Source of the DNA: Methylopila sp. M107
Lineage (GTDB): Bacteria > Pseudomonadota > Alphaproteobacteria > Rhizobiales > Methylopilaceae
Assembly (NCBI RefSeq): GCF_000384475.1
Contig: NZ_ARWB01000001.1
Location: 3,934,501-3,998,500 of the forward strand
DNA length: 64,000 bases
Reading direction: 5' to 3'
This document shows positions 55,459 to 63,948 of this stretch, piece after piece. Numbering within the stretch: position 1 is the first letter of the stretch; each line of letters begins with the position of its first letter. The position numbers and the translations under genes are program-made. Under the pieces are notes generated by a model. It searched no databases. It was not told the DNA's origin and saw nothing but the letters and a program-made list of their open reading frames with translations.

Positions 55459-56382
55459 ATGCGTACATCGTCGTCGTCCGCGAGGCCGTTCGGCGTCGCG
55501 CTCGCAATTCTCGTCGCGCTGGCCTTGAGCGCTTGCTCGACCTCCCGTCAGGTGAAGGTCAAGACCGGCGAGGTCTCGATCCAGACGGTGAGCATGATGA
55601 AGCGGCTCGACATGCCGCGCACCGCCCCGATCCTGGTCCGCGTCTTCAAGGAAGAGGCGGTGCTGGAGGTCTGGAAGCAGGAGGCGAACGGCCGCTACGG
55701 CCTGCTCCGCTCCTACGAGATCTGCCGATTTTCCGGAAAGCTCGGGCCAAAAATCCGGCGCGGCGACAAGCAGGCGCCCGAAGGTTTCTACGAGGTCGGC
55801 AAGCGCGGGCTGAACCCCTGGTCGCGCAACCACCTCGCCTTCAACATCGGCTTTCCCAACGCCTATGACGCCTCGCTCGGCCGCACCGGCGACAGCATCA
55901 TGGTGCATGGCGGCTGCAAGTCGGTCGGCTGCTACGCCATGACCCATCGGCGCGTGAACGAGATCTACGCGCTGGTGCGCGAGGCGCTGCAGTCGGGGCA
56001 GGAATTCGTGCCGTTCCAGGCCTTCCCGTTCCGCATGACGGAGGCCAACATGGCGCGGCACGCCGACAACCCGAACATGCCGTTCTGGGAGACGCTGAAG
56101 CCCGGCTACGACGCGCTCGAGACGACGCGGGTCCCGCTGCGGGTCGCGGCCTGCCCGGGCCGCTACCGCTACGCGCTCGGGCCGAAGGCGCTGCGCGCCT
56201 CCGACGAGGAGATCTGCCAGTCGCAGAACAGGGTCGCGAGCTATGACGGCGGGCAGGGCCGCGCGGGGGCCTATGCGCAGCCGGCGCTGGCGCCGACGCG
56301 CCAGTCGGCCGCATATGACGCCGGAAGCTCGGAAGAGGTCGTCGACACGAATCCGGATGAAGTCGGCGCGCCCGAGGAGTAA
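55459..56382 (+). CDS. YafK-type L,D-transpeptidase lipoprotein
   Basis: 307 aa, lipobox LALSAC (Cys about residue 26). The catalytic domain matches the paralogue at 32167 closely: ICRFSGKLGPKIRRGDKQAP, then VHGGCKSVGCYAMTHRRVNEI with His and Cys. It lacks the long disordered tail. Together with the GH114 gene it lies on the plus strand between ispH and thrB, which elsewhere in Rhizobiales are next to each other. Confidence 0.88.
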   Translation: MRTSSSSARPFGVALAILVALALSACSTSRQVKVKTGEVSIQTVSMMKRLDMPRTAPILVRVFKEEAVLEVWKQEANGRYGLLRSYEICRFSGKLGPKIRRGDKQAPEGFYEVGKRGLNPWSRNHLAFNIGFPNAYDASLGRTGDSIMVHGGCKSVGCYAMTHRRVNEIYALVREALQSGQEFVPFQAFPFRMTEANMARHADNPNMPFWETLKPGYDALETTRVPLRVAACPGRYRYALGPKALRASDEEICQSQNRVASYDGGQGRAGAYAQPALAPTRQSAAYDAGSSEEVVDTNPDEVGAPEE

Positions 56383-56419
56383 CGTCGCGCCGGCTTGTCG
56401 CTCACGGATGGGGCGGACC

Positions 56420-57259
56420 ATGACCTCGCATGGACTGTGCAGGAGCGCCGCCGCCGCGCTCGCCGCGCTGCTGGCGATCTCGCCCGCGGCCGCCCAGACG
56501 GTGTCGCGGCCGCCCGCGAACGGGACGTTCGACTACCAGATCGGCGGCCCCTACACGCCTGCGAGCAATGTGAAGATCGTCGTGCGCGACCGGCTCGCGG
56601 CGCCGGCGGCAGGCAAGTACAACATCTGCTATGTGAACGCCTTCCAGAGCCAGCCCGAAGACGCGAAGTGGTGGCGCAAGACCCATCCGGATCTTCTGGT
56701 CGCCAAGAAGGGCGCGTTCGTCACCGACCCGGACTGGCCGGGCGAATATCTGTTCGATGTGTCGACGCCTGCGAAACGCCAGGCGCTGATCGCGATCGTC
56801 GGACCGTGGATCGACGCCTGCGCCAAGGACGGCTTCAAGGCCGTCGAGGCCGACAATCTCGACTCATGGACGCGCTCCCGAAAAGTTCTGAGGAAGCAGC
56901 ACAACGCCGCCTTCGCGGTCCTGCTCGCCCAACGGGCGCACGCCGCGGGACTCGCCATCGGACAGAAGAACACGGCCGAACTCGCGCCGATCGGCGTGTC
57001 GACGCTCAAGTTCGATTTCGCGATCGTCGAGGAATGCCAGATCTATTCGGAATGCGAAGACTTCACCCACGTCTATGGCGATCAGGTCTACGAGATCGAG
57101 TACAACGACAACAAGAAGGACGGGAACGGCGATCCCATCAAGCCGATCGACGCCTTCAACGCGGCCTGCAAGGCGCGCGGGAGCGACATCTCCATCATCT
57201 ACCGCGACCGCGACGTCGTGCCGAGGGGCAAGCCGGCTTACGAATACAAGGCGTGCTGA
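56420..57259 (+). CDS. secreted GH114 protein (endo alpha-1,4 polygalactosaminidase family)
   Basis: 279 aa. A signal peptide (LCRSAAAALAALLAISPAAA) precedes a TIM-barrel domain beginning FDYQIGG. Acidic residues of the likely active site are in VEADNLDSW and IVEECQIYSEC. GH114 enzymes degrade galactosamine-rich exopolysaccharides, so biofilm glycan remodelling is plausible. It starts 37 bp after the YafK-type gene and is probably co-transcribed with it. Confidence 0.85.
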   Translation: MTSHGLCRSAAAALAALLAISPAAAQTVSRPPANGTFDYQIGGPYTPASNVKIVVRDRLAAPAAGKYNICYVNAFQSQPEDAKWWRKTHPDLLVAKKGAFVTDPDWPGEYLFDVSTPAKRQALIAIVGPWIDACAKDGFKAVEADNLDSWTRSRKVLRKQHNAAFAVLLAQRAHAAGLAIGQKNTAELAPIGVSTLKFDFAIVEECQIYSECEDFTHVYGDQVYEIEYNDNKKDGNGDPIKPIDAFNAACKARGSDISIIYRDRDVVPRGKPAYEYKAC

Positions 57260-57284
57260 GAGTTTCGGTGGGCTATTGAGCAAT

Positions 57285-57379
57285 CCGTCATGCCCGGCGG
57301 TAGCCGGGCATCCACGACTTTCTGAGATCGCAGAGCTTCACGTCCAAGTCGTGGATGCCCGCGAAGGCGGGCATGACGG
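57285..57379. repeat. REP-like palindromic repeat, TCATGCCCGG variant
   Basis: CCGTCATGCCCGGCGGTAGC ... and GGATGCCCGCGAAGGCGGGC ... ATGACGG form the arms; a matching inner pair CCACGACTT / AAGTCGTGG is also present. It lies between convergent GH114 and ispH genes. Confidence 0.75.
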
Positions 57380-57449
57380 CCGAGGTCGATGGGCGCTGCG
57401 GCGCCCACAAAGCCGAAGTATCTCCTACAGAGCTTGACCCGAATACGCC

Positions 57450-58406
57450 TCACGCCGGCTGCGGGCGCAATTCCCTCGGCAGCGGGAAGAACACGTTTTC
57501 GTCGGCCGTCGAAACGGTCTCGACCGAGACCTCGTAGCGCTCGGCGAAGGCGTCGATGATCTCCTCGACCAGCACCTCCGGGGCCGAGGCGCCGGCGGTG
57601 ACGCCGAGCGTGCGGATGTCGGAGAACAGGCTCCAGTCGATGTCGGCCGCGCGCGCGACGAGGCGCGCCGTCGGGCAGCCGGCGCGTTCGGCGACTTCGC
57701 GCAGGCGCTGGGAATTCGAGGAATTCTCGGCCCCCACCACGATCAGCGCGTCGCAGTCGGGCGCGACGCGCTTCACCGCGTCCTGCCGGTTGGTGGTTGC
57801 GTAGCAGATGTCTTCCTTGTGCGGTCCGTGGATCGCCGGGAAGCGGCTCTTCAGCGCCGCAACCACGCCCGCGGTGTCGTCGACCGACAGCGTCGTCTGG
57901 GTGGCGTAGGCGAGCTCCGCGCCGTCGGGGATCACGAGGCGCTCGACGTCGGCCTCGGTCTCGACCAGCAGCACCGCGCCGTCCGCGAGCTGCCCCATGG
58001 TGCCGACGACCTCGGGGTGGCCGGCATGGCCGATCAGCAGCACCAGCCGGCCGCGCTTGTGGTGGATCTCCGCCTCGCGGTGGACCTTGGTCACCAGCGG
58101 GCAGGTGGCGTCGATCGCGACCAGATTTCTGAGGCGCGCGGCGGCCGGCACCGATTTCGGCACGCCATGGGCGGAAAACACCACCGGCGCGTCGCCGTCC
58201 GGCGCCTCGTCGAGCTCCTCGATGAACACCGCGCCCTTGGCCTTCAGGCCTTCGACCACGTAGCGGTTGTGCACGATCTCGTGCCGCACATAGACCGGCG
58301 GCCCGAACCGCTTCAGCGCCGCTTCGACCACATCGATCGCGCGCACCACGCCGGCGCAGAAGCCGCGCGGCGCGCAGAGAAACACTTTCAGGGGCGGCTT
58401 CGACAT
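57450..58406 (-). CDS. ispH: 4-hydroxy-3-methylbut-2-enyl diphosphate reductase
   Basis: 318 aa iron-sulfur enzyme, last step of the MEP isoprenoid pathway. Cluster cysteines are in [24 protein letters not shown] and [10 protein letters not shown]; substrate-binding NSSNS and the catalytic Glu region are present. In many Rhizobiales thrB and rnhA follow directly; here two plus-strand genes intervene. Confidence 0.97.
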   Translation of the reverse strand: MSKPPLKVFLCAPRGFCAGVVRAIDVVEAALKRFGPPVYVRHEIVHNRYVVEGLKAKGAVFIEELDEAPDGDAPVVFSAHGVPKSVPAAARLRNLVAIDATCPLVTKVHREAEIHHKRGRLVLLIGHAGHPEVVGTMGQLADGAVLLVETEADVERLVIPDGAELAYATQTTLSVDDTAGVVAALKSRFPAIHGPHKEDICYATTNRQDAVKRVAPDCDALIVVGAENSSNSQRLREVAERAGCPTARLVARAADIDWSLFSDIRTLGVTAGASAPEVLVEEIIDAFAERYEVSVETVSTADENVFFPLPRELRPQPA

Positions 58407-58530
58407 CGGCGCGTCCGCGCTCGCTTCTCTGATCCGACGGGCGCTGCAGGGCTCAGCAGCAGTCCGGCCCGAGATGGGATGGGCGGGACAGGGGTGTCAA
58501 GCGTTCGCGCAAGGCGAAGCGCCGATCTTC

Positions 58531-58552
58531 ACCTCTCCCCGCCGGGGAGAGG
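58531..58552. repeat. REP-like palindrome CCTCTCCCC/GGGGAGAGG
   Basis: Single palindrome followed by TGGAAGGCGGCGGTCCC, very like the 30007 copy and its flank. The rest of the 284-bp ispH-lipoprotein gap holds a TATAAC -10-like box at about 58642-58647 without a good -35. Confidence 0.65.
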
Positions 58553-58690
58553 TGGAAGGCGGCGGTCCCCTGTCGAGCGATTGCCCTGACGCGGGTCCGC
58601 TGCGGCGCCCGCGCAGCCTTCCCAATCGGCGAGGCCGCTTGTTATAACGCGCCGCCGCATGCCGACGCGGCGTCTGGTCGAGGGGTCCCC

Positions 58691-59329
58691 ATGGGTCGCG
58701 TTCCAATCGCCCGCTTGCGCGGCGCAGCCTCCACGGCCGCTCCGCTCGCGCTGTGCCTCGCGCTCGGCGCCTGCGGCACGGTCGATCCGAACGACCCGAA
58801 CCGGCCGACCGCCAATCCCGGCGTCGGCACCAAGCTGCTGCTCGGCAACGCCAATCCCGGGCCGCTGACCGCCCCGGTCGACACCGCGCTGAAGAACGAC
58901 TGCCCGCCGATCGAGGTGCTCGACGGCACCTCCTCCTACCGGGTCTATGACGGCCAGGAGAACGATCCGTTCTCGCTGCGCTGGCAGGCGAGCCTCGCCG
59001 AGACCGCGCGCGAATGTTCGAGCCTCGGGGCGGAGGCGGCCGTCAAGGTCGGGGTCGTGGGGCGCATCATCGTCGGGCCGAAGGGCGCGCCCGGAACCGT
59101 CCGCGCGCCGCTGCGCATCGCGGTGCTCGACGAGGCCAACAAGCCGGTCTACTCGCAGGTCCACCAGATCGAGGTGGCGATCCCGCCGGGGCAGGGCGCG
59201 GCGAACTTCACGCGGATCGAAGAGAACATCGTGGTGCCGATCCCGACGAACCGTTTCCGCGGGTGGCGCATCCTGGTCGGCTACGACCCGAAAGGCGCGC
59301 CCGCGCCGAAGACCGCCCGCCGCCGCTGA
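58691..59329 (+). CDS. conserved lipoprotein of unknown function
   Basis: 212 aa. The lipobox LALGAC puts the lipidated Cys at about residue 28. The mature part has 'CPPIEVLDGTSSYRVYDGQE', 'ETARECSSLGAEAAVKVGVVG' and a predicted beta-sandwich ending 'RGWRILVGYDP'. I know similar proteins only as hypothetical lipoproteins in Rhizobiales. It reads toward the 2-hydroxyacid dehydrogenase gene 41 bp downstream. Confidence 0.85.
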   Translation: MGRVPIARLRGAASTAAPLALCLALGACGTVDPNDPNRPTANPGVGTKLLLGNANPGPLTAPVDTALKNDCPPIEVLDGTSSYRVYDGQENDPFSLRWQASLAETARECSSLGAEAAVKVGVVGRIIVGPKGAPGTVRAPLRIAVLDEANKPVYSQVHQIEVAIPPGQGAANFTRIEENIVVPIPTNRFRGWRILVGYDPKGAPAPKTARRR

Positions 59330-59370
59330 CGGGCGACGCGCCGCCCGGCGCACGAGGGAGACGCCCAAAC

Positions 59371-60345
59371 ATGTCCGCAGCGTCCGACGCCGTCGCGGTG
59401 CTTTCGATCGGCCGCACCATGCTGGAGGCCGACGACCTGCTGAAGGGCCGCTTCGACGTGGTCGACGGCCGCGCGGCCCCGCTCGACGAGGTGGTGGCGC
59501 GGGACGGCGACCGGATCCGGGCGGTGATGACGCGCGGCGGCGAGAAGGTGCCGGCGGATCTGATCGCGCGGCTTCCCAAGCTCGAGATCATCGCCAATCT
59601 CGGCGTCGGCTACGACAAGGTCGACGTCGCGGCGGCTGCGAAAGCCGGCGTCGTCGTCACCAACACGCCGGGCGTGCTGACCGACGAGGTCGCGGACTTC
59701 ACCGTCGGGCTGCTGCTTTCGACGATCCGGGAGATCCCGCAGTCCGACGCCTATGTCCGCTCTGGAGGCTGGAGCGAAAAACCGTTCCGGCTGACCGCGT
59801 CGCTCCGCGACCGCTCGATCGGCATCGTCGGCATGGGCCAGATCGGCGAGGCGATCGCGAGGCGCCTTGAGCCGTTCGGCCGGCCGATCGCCTATCATGC
59901 GCGCCGCAAGGTCGCGGCGCTGCCCTACGAGCATTATCCGACGGCTCTCGGCCTCGCGGAGGCCGTCGACACGCTGATCCTGATCGTGCCGGGCGGCCCC
60001 GCCACCGACAAGATGATCGACGCGAGCGTGCTTTCGGCGCTCGGGTCGAACGGCGTCCTGATCAATGTCGCGCGCGGGTCGGTGGTGGACGAAGCGGCGC
60101 TCGTGCGTGCGCTGGCGGCGCGCGAAATCGCCGGCGCCGGCCTCGACGTGTTCGAGCGCGAGCCGCATCCGTCGCCCGAACTGCTCGGGCTCGACAATGT
60201 CGTGCTGTGCTCGCATGTCGGCTCCGGCACGCACCACACCCGCGGACGGATGGCGGCGCTCGGCGCGGAAAACATCACGTCCTGGTTCGACGGGCGGGGG
60301 CCCGTCACCCCCGTGCCCGAGACGCCGTGGCCGCGCCCGGCCTGA
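59371..60345 (+). CDS. 2-hydroxyacid dehydrogenase (glyoxylate/hydroxypyruvate reductase type)
   Basis: 324 aa NAD(P)H-dependent reductase. The Rossmann motif GIVGMGQIGEAIARR, catalytic Arg in INVARGSVVDE, Glu in VFEREPHP and His in CSHVGSGTHHTR are present. It probably reduces glyoxylate or hydroxypyruvate, relevant for C1 or C2 metabolism. The ATG follows GAGGGAGACG. Which acid is used cannot be read from sequence. Confidence 0.9.
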   Translation: MSAASDAVAVLSIGRTMLEADDLLKGRFDVVDGRAAPLDEVVARDGDRIRAVMTRGGEKVPADLIARLPKLEIIANLGVGYDKVDVAAAAKAGVVVTNTPGVLTDEVADFTVGLLLSTIREIPQSDAYVRSGGWSEKPFRLTASLRDRSIGIVGMGQIGEAIARRLEPFGRPIAYHARRKVAALPYEHYPTALGLAEAVDTLILIVPGGPATDKMIDASVLSALGSNGVLINVARGSVVDEAALVRALAAREIAGAGLDVFEREPHPSPELLGLDNVVLCSHVGSGTHHTRGRMAALGAENITSWFDGRGPVTPVPETPWPRPA

Positions 60346-60360
60346 ACGCGCCTGCGCGGT

Positions 60361-60576
60361 TCAGTCGGCGCCCTCCAGCGTGAAGCCGACCTTCAGCGCG
60401 ACCTGGAAATGCGCGACCGCGCCGTTCTCGACATGGCCGCGCGTCTCCACCACCTCGAACCACTTGATGTTGCGCAGCGATTTCGCCGCGTCCGCGATCG
60501 CGTTGCGGATCGCCTCGTCGATCGATTTGGGCGACGAGCCGACGATCTCGATGATCTTGTAGGTGTGCGTGGACAT
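60361..60576 (-). CDS. dodecin flavoprotein
   Basis: 71 aa. [20 protein letters not shown] and '[30 protein letters not shown]' are diagnostic of dodecin, a dodecameric store of flavin or CoA. GGGAGGAT right before ATG 60576 decides the start. It ends convergent with the reductase gene. Confidence 0.95.
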   Translation of the reverse strand: MSTHTYKIIEIVGSSPKSIDEAIRNAIADAAKSLRNIKWFEVVETRGHVENGAVAHFQVALKVGFTLEGAD

Positions 60577-60598
60577 CGCGATCCTCCCTGAGACGTCA

Positions 60599-60617
60599 CT
60601 CGACCCCAACGGTCGAG
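60599..60617. promoter_or_regulatory. inverted repeat upstream of dodecin
   Basis: CTCGACC / GGTCGAG with a 5-bp loop CCAAC, about 23 bp upstream of the start codon. Possible operator or leader hairpin of dodecin; no further support. Confidence 0.3.
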
Positions 60618-60774
60618 CGGGGAGGAGGGTTGCGTCGCTTGGTCCCGCGCCGGACCGCGGAAATCGACGCGCGCGGCCCGCCGGGTTAAGGTCGCGCGTC
60701 GCGTCCCTGCGGCCCGCACGGGGCTTGCGGTCGAAAATGCGTTAGGATCGTCACGCCGGTCCCGCAACGAGCAG

Positions 60775-61596
60775 GTGTCCATCGCCTTGAACTTGTCCGC
60801 ATCCGCCGCGCTTCAGGCCCGCTCGATCTACGCGCTCATCCTGCGGCGCATGCGCTCGCAATATATGGGCTCACGCGCGGGCTACGCCTGGGCGATCATC
60901 GAGCCGATCGTGTGGGTGTTCGTGCTGAAGCTCGCGATCAGGCACGGCAGCGCGAGCCAGATACCGCCGCTGGGCGCAAGCTACGAGGTCTTCTTCGCGA
61001 CGGGCGTCGTTCTGGCGCGCGCGTGGCGGTCGTCCGCTGGCGTCGTCATGTCGATCGTGACGCGGTCCAAGAAAGAGCGGCTGCCCTCGATCCATCGCAT
61101 GGACAGCGTCTACGCGTCGTGGATCCTCGAAGTCATCACTTGCGGACTGGCCCTGGTCATCATCCTGGCGATCCTTCAGGTGCTCGGGTTCAACGCCACG
61201 CCGTCGGACCTGATGATCTGCCTGATCGCCTTCGCGGCCTGCGCTCTGCTGTCGCTCGCGTTCGGGGTGCTGTTCGGGCTGCTGATCGTGCTGATGCCGG
61301 GGTTGAACCATTTCAAAGGCATCCTGCTGCTCATCATCTTCTTCACGTCCGGATTTTCGTTCGTCGTGGACCGGATGCCCTCCGGTTTCCGGAACATCGT
61401 CACATGGAACCCGTTGCTCCACGTGCTCGAACTGTTCCGCGAGGGGTTTTATGGCGGGTATGAGTGCCGGTCGCTCGATCTCGTCTACCTGTTCAGCTTC
61501 ACCGTCTGCGCGCTGCTGATCGGCATGGCGGGCGAGCGGGCGCTGCGCCGCCATGAGTCCGGCGACACGTCCGAAGGCGACGCGATGGAGTTCTGA
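60775..61596 (+). CDS. ABC-2 type capsule/polysaccharide export permease (KpsM/Wzm-like)
   Basis: 273 aa with six hydrophobic segments. The N-terminus 'ALILRRMRSQYMGSRAGYAWAIIEPIVWV' is the amphipathic and first-helix pattern of KpsM/Wzm permeases, and 'MPSGFRNIVTWNPLLHVLELFREGFYGGY' is the conserved C-terminal motif. No KpsT ATPase, KpsE or KpsD gene is next to it. GTG 60775 is preceded by GAGCAG. The ATP-binding partner must lie elsewhere. Confidence 0.88.
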   Translation: MSIALNLSASAALQARSIYALILRRMRSQYMGSRAGYAWAIIEPIVWVFVLKLAIRHGSASQIPPLGASYEVFFATGVVLARAWRSSAGVVMSIVTRSKKERLPSIHRMDSVYASWILEVITCGLALVIILAILQVLGFNATPSDLMICLIAFAACALLSLAFGVLFGLLIVLMPGLNHFKGILLLIIFFTSGFSFVVDRMPSGFRNIVTWNPLLHVLELFREGFYGGYECRSLDLVYLFSFTVCALLIGMAGERALRRHESGDTSEGDAMEF

Positions 61597-61617
61597 ACGG
61601 CTCGGGCGGTCGTCGCG

Positions 61618-62316
61618 TCAGCGCGCCTGCGCGGAATCGAGCGTCGCGATGAAGTCGTTCAGCCGGTCGCCCTGCACCACGATGTGGGCGCGCAGCTCCC
61701 GCTCCGCGGTCTCGACCTCGCCCGCGAAGATCGCCTGGACGATGCGCTCATGCTCGGCGAGCGAGGCCGCCACGCGCGCGCCGGCGCGGAGCTGCAGCCG
61801 GCGATAGGCCTTCAGCCGGATGTGAAGCCGCCGCGCCTCGTCGGCCAGATAGGTGTTGTGCGACTGGGCGTAGATGACGTGGTGGAAGCGCTCATTGGCG
61901 AGATAGTAGCTGTCGCTGTCGCCGTCGTTCGCCTCCTGCCGGCACTCCTCGAGCGCGGCCTCCAGCGCGCGGCGGCCGGGGCCGTCGATGCGCCGCGCCG
62001 CGAGGCCTCCCGCCATCGCCTCCAGCGCCGCCATGGTCTCGAACCGCTCGACGATGTCGCGGAAGCTGAGCGAGGCCACGAACGCCCCGCGCCGCGGCAG
62101 CAGCGTCACGAGGCCCGTCGCGGCGAGCTGGCCGAGCGCCTCCCGCAGCGGCGTGCGGGAGACGCCGAACCGGTCGGCCAGCGTCTGCTCGTCCAGCCGG
62201 TCGCCAGGCTGGAACGCGCCGGTGACGATGTCGCTCTCAAGCTCGAGGCGAAGCGCATCCGCGCGCCGCGCGCCGGTCGCGGCGTCGTTCGGCCGCTGCA
62301 ACAAAAGCTCATTCAT
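61618..62316 (-). CDS. matR: GntR-family (FCD) regulator, MatR-like
   Basis: 232 aa. Residues about 20-85 are a winged helix (LADRFGVSRTPLREALGQLA), followed by the FCD ligand domain ('ALEAMAGGLAARR', 'FHHVIYAQSHN', 'EHERIVQAIFAGEVETAERELRAHI'). It is divergent from matC, and the gap holds TTGTATACAA, the core I recall for the rhizobial MatR operator, which is released by malonate. The name rests on this context; other FCD regulators bind similar sites. Confidence 0.8.
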   Translation of the reverse strand: MNELLLQRPNDAATGARRADALRLELESDIVTGAFQPGDRLDEQTLADRFGVSRTPLREALGQLAATGLVTLLPRRGAFVASLSFRDIVERFETMAALEAMAGGLAARRIDGPGRRALEAALEECRQEANDGDSDSYYLANERFHHVIYAQSHNTYLADEARRLHIRLKAYRRLQLRAGARVAASLAEHERIVQAIFAGEVETAERELRAHIVVQGDRLNDFIATLDSAQAR

Positions 62317-62391
62317 TCTCAAACACCTGGGCGTCGCACGTCGTTGGCGCCAGATGGTATGCGACGAAAGAAAAATGCACAATTACAATCC

Positions 62392-62421
62392 TTGTATACA
62401 AAAAAGTTGACATCGTATTAT
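62392..62421 (+). promoter_or_regulatory. matR-matC intergenic operator and promoter
   Basis: The perfect palindrome TTGTATACAA (62392-62401) overlaps a possible -35 (TTGTAT) 18 bp from a -10 TATTAT (62416-62421) toward matC. A TTGACA at 62407-62412 is a second -35 candidate without a good -10. Binding of MatR here would block matC and probably matR. Confidence 0.6.
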
Positions 62422-62483
62422 TGATCACGTTCTCTGGAGGCAACGAGAGCCGATAACGGCCTTGGCGCTTGGAGGGACTCCCG

Positions 62484-62588
62484 ATGATCGAGCTTGAGTG
62501 CGCGCCCATGCGGCGCGGCGCGCGGATCTGCGCGCGCACGCTTTCGTCCGCCCCCGCCGGATCGGGGAGCGCCCGTCATGTCGCCTGA
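62484..62588 (+). CDS. 34-codon leader ORF overlapping matC
   Basis: ATG 62484 is preceded by GGAGGG at seven bases, one of the best ribosome-binding sites here. The product begins MIELECAPMRRGARICARTL and is Arg/Cys/Ala-rich. It stops at 62586-62588, 9 bases inside matC, so it could couple or repress matC translation. No family recognised. Confidence 0.45.
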   Translation: MIELECAPMRRGARICARTLSSAPAGSGSARHVA

Positions 62589-63921
62589 ACTCCTCTCGAT
62601 CCTCGGCCTCGGGGCGATGTTCGTCATCGCCACCATCCTGCCGGTGAACATGGGCGTGCTCGCCTTCACCGGCGCCTTTCTGCTCGGCACGCTGGTGGCG
62701 GGCCTCGGCACGAAGGCGATCCTCGGCTTCTTCCCCACGGGCCTCTTCCTGACCCTGGTCGGCATCACCTATCTGTTCGCGATCGCCCAGACCAACGGCA
62801 CCATCGACTGGCTGGTGCGCCTCGCCGTGAAGGCCGTGCGCGGCCACGTCGCCGCCATTCCGTGGATCATGTTCTTCATCGCCGCGGCGCTCACCGCCGT
62901 CGGCGCGGTCTCGCCCGGCGCGGTCGCGATCATCGCGCCGATCGCGCTCGGCTTCGCGATCAAATACGGCATCTCGCCCTTGCTGATGGGCCTGATGGTC
63001 ATCCACGGCGCGCAGGCCGGCGGGTTCTCGCCGATCTCGATCTATGGCGGTCTCACCAATGGCGTCGTCGCCAAGGCCGGCCTGCCGCTCGAGCCGATGA
63101 TGACCTTCCTTGCGAGCTTCGCGGTCAACGGCGCGGTCGCAGGCCTGCTGTTCTTCGTGCTCGGCGGCACGAAACTGTTCGGCGCCAAGATCGCGACCGA
63201 GGCGCCCGGCGGCGGCCAGATCGGCGCGCCGACCGCGATGGGCGAACGCTACGGCGACGCCGAGACCGAGGCGCTGCTCGCGGAAGAAGACATCGCGAGC
63301 CGCAAGCAGTCCGACGATCCGATGGCGGACAACCGCCTCTACCAGATCATCACGGTGCTCGGCATCGTGCTGCTCGCGGTGCTGACGCTCGGCTTCAACC
63401 TCGACATCGGCTTCACCGCGATCGCGATCGGCCTTGGCCTGTCGCTGATGGCCCCGACCCTGCAGAGAAAGGCGATCAGCCAGGTGACATGGCCCGAGAT
63501 CGTGCTGATCACGGGCGTCAGCACTTATGTCGGCGTGATGGAGAAGATGGGGACGATCTCCTACGTCGCCGACGGCGTCGCGGGGCTCGCCTCGCCGCTG
63601 ACCGCCGCCCTGCTGCTCTGCCTGATCGGCGCCGTGGTGTCGGCCTTCGCCTCGTCGACGGCGGTGCTGGGCTCCCTGATCCCGCTCGCGGTGCCCTTCC
63701 TGCAGGGCGACTCGGGCGTCGGCGCGGTCGGCTTCATCGCCGCCATGGCGGTCTCGTCCACCATCGTCGACGTCTCGCCGTTCTCGACCAACGGCGCGCT
63801 GGTGCTGGCGAACTCGCCGGAAGGCTCGCGAGACGGCTTCTTCAAGCAGCTGCTGGCCTACGGCGCGGCGGTCACGATCATCGCGCCCTTCGTGGTGTGG
63901 TTCCTGTTCGTGGTGCTGTGA
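62578..63921 (+). CDS. matC: MatC-like malonate/dicarboxylate carrier
   Basis: 447 aa membrane transporter with about 12 hydrophobic segments. 'TILPVNMGVLAFTGAFLLG', 'GFFPTGLFLTLVGITYLFAIAQTNGTIDWLV' and 'GLMVIHGAQAGGFSPISIYGG' closely match the MatC N-terminal domain of the rhizobial malonate carrier; 'STIVDVSPFSTNGALVLAN' is the C-terminal counterpart. ATG 62578 has GGGGAG eight bases upstream. The regulator, operator and a malonyl-CoA decarboxylase in the window support malonate as substrate; other dicarboxylates are possible. Confidence 0.88.
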   Translation: MSPELLSILGLGAMFVIATILPVNMGVLAFTGAFLLGTLVAGLGTKAILGFFPTGLFLTLVGITYLFAIAQTNGTIDWLVRLAVKAVRGHVAAIPWIMFFIAAALTAVGAVSPGAVAIIAPIALGFAIKYGISPLLMGLMVIHGAQAGGFSPISIYGGLTNGVVAKAGLPLEPMMTFLASFAVNGAVAGLLFFVLGGTKLFGAKIATEAPGGGQIGAPTAMGERYGDAETEALLAEEDIASRKQSDDPMADNRLYQIITVLGIVLLAVLTLGFNLDIGFTAIAIGLGLSLMAPTLQRKAISQVTWPEIVLITGVSTYVGVMEKMGTISYVADGVAGLASPLTAALLLCLIGAVVSAFASSTAVLGSLIPLAVPFLQGDSGVGAVGFIAAMAVSSTIVDVSPFSTNGALVLANSPEGSRDGFFKQLLAYGAAVTIIAPFVVWFLFVVL

Positions 63922-63948
63922 GGGGCGCCTCGATCTGGAGCCGGAAGC

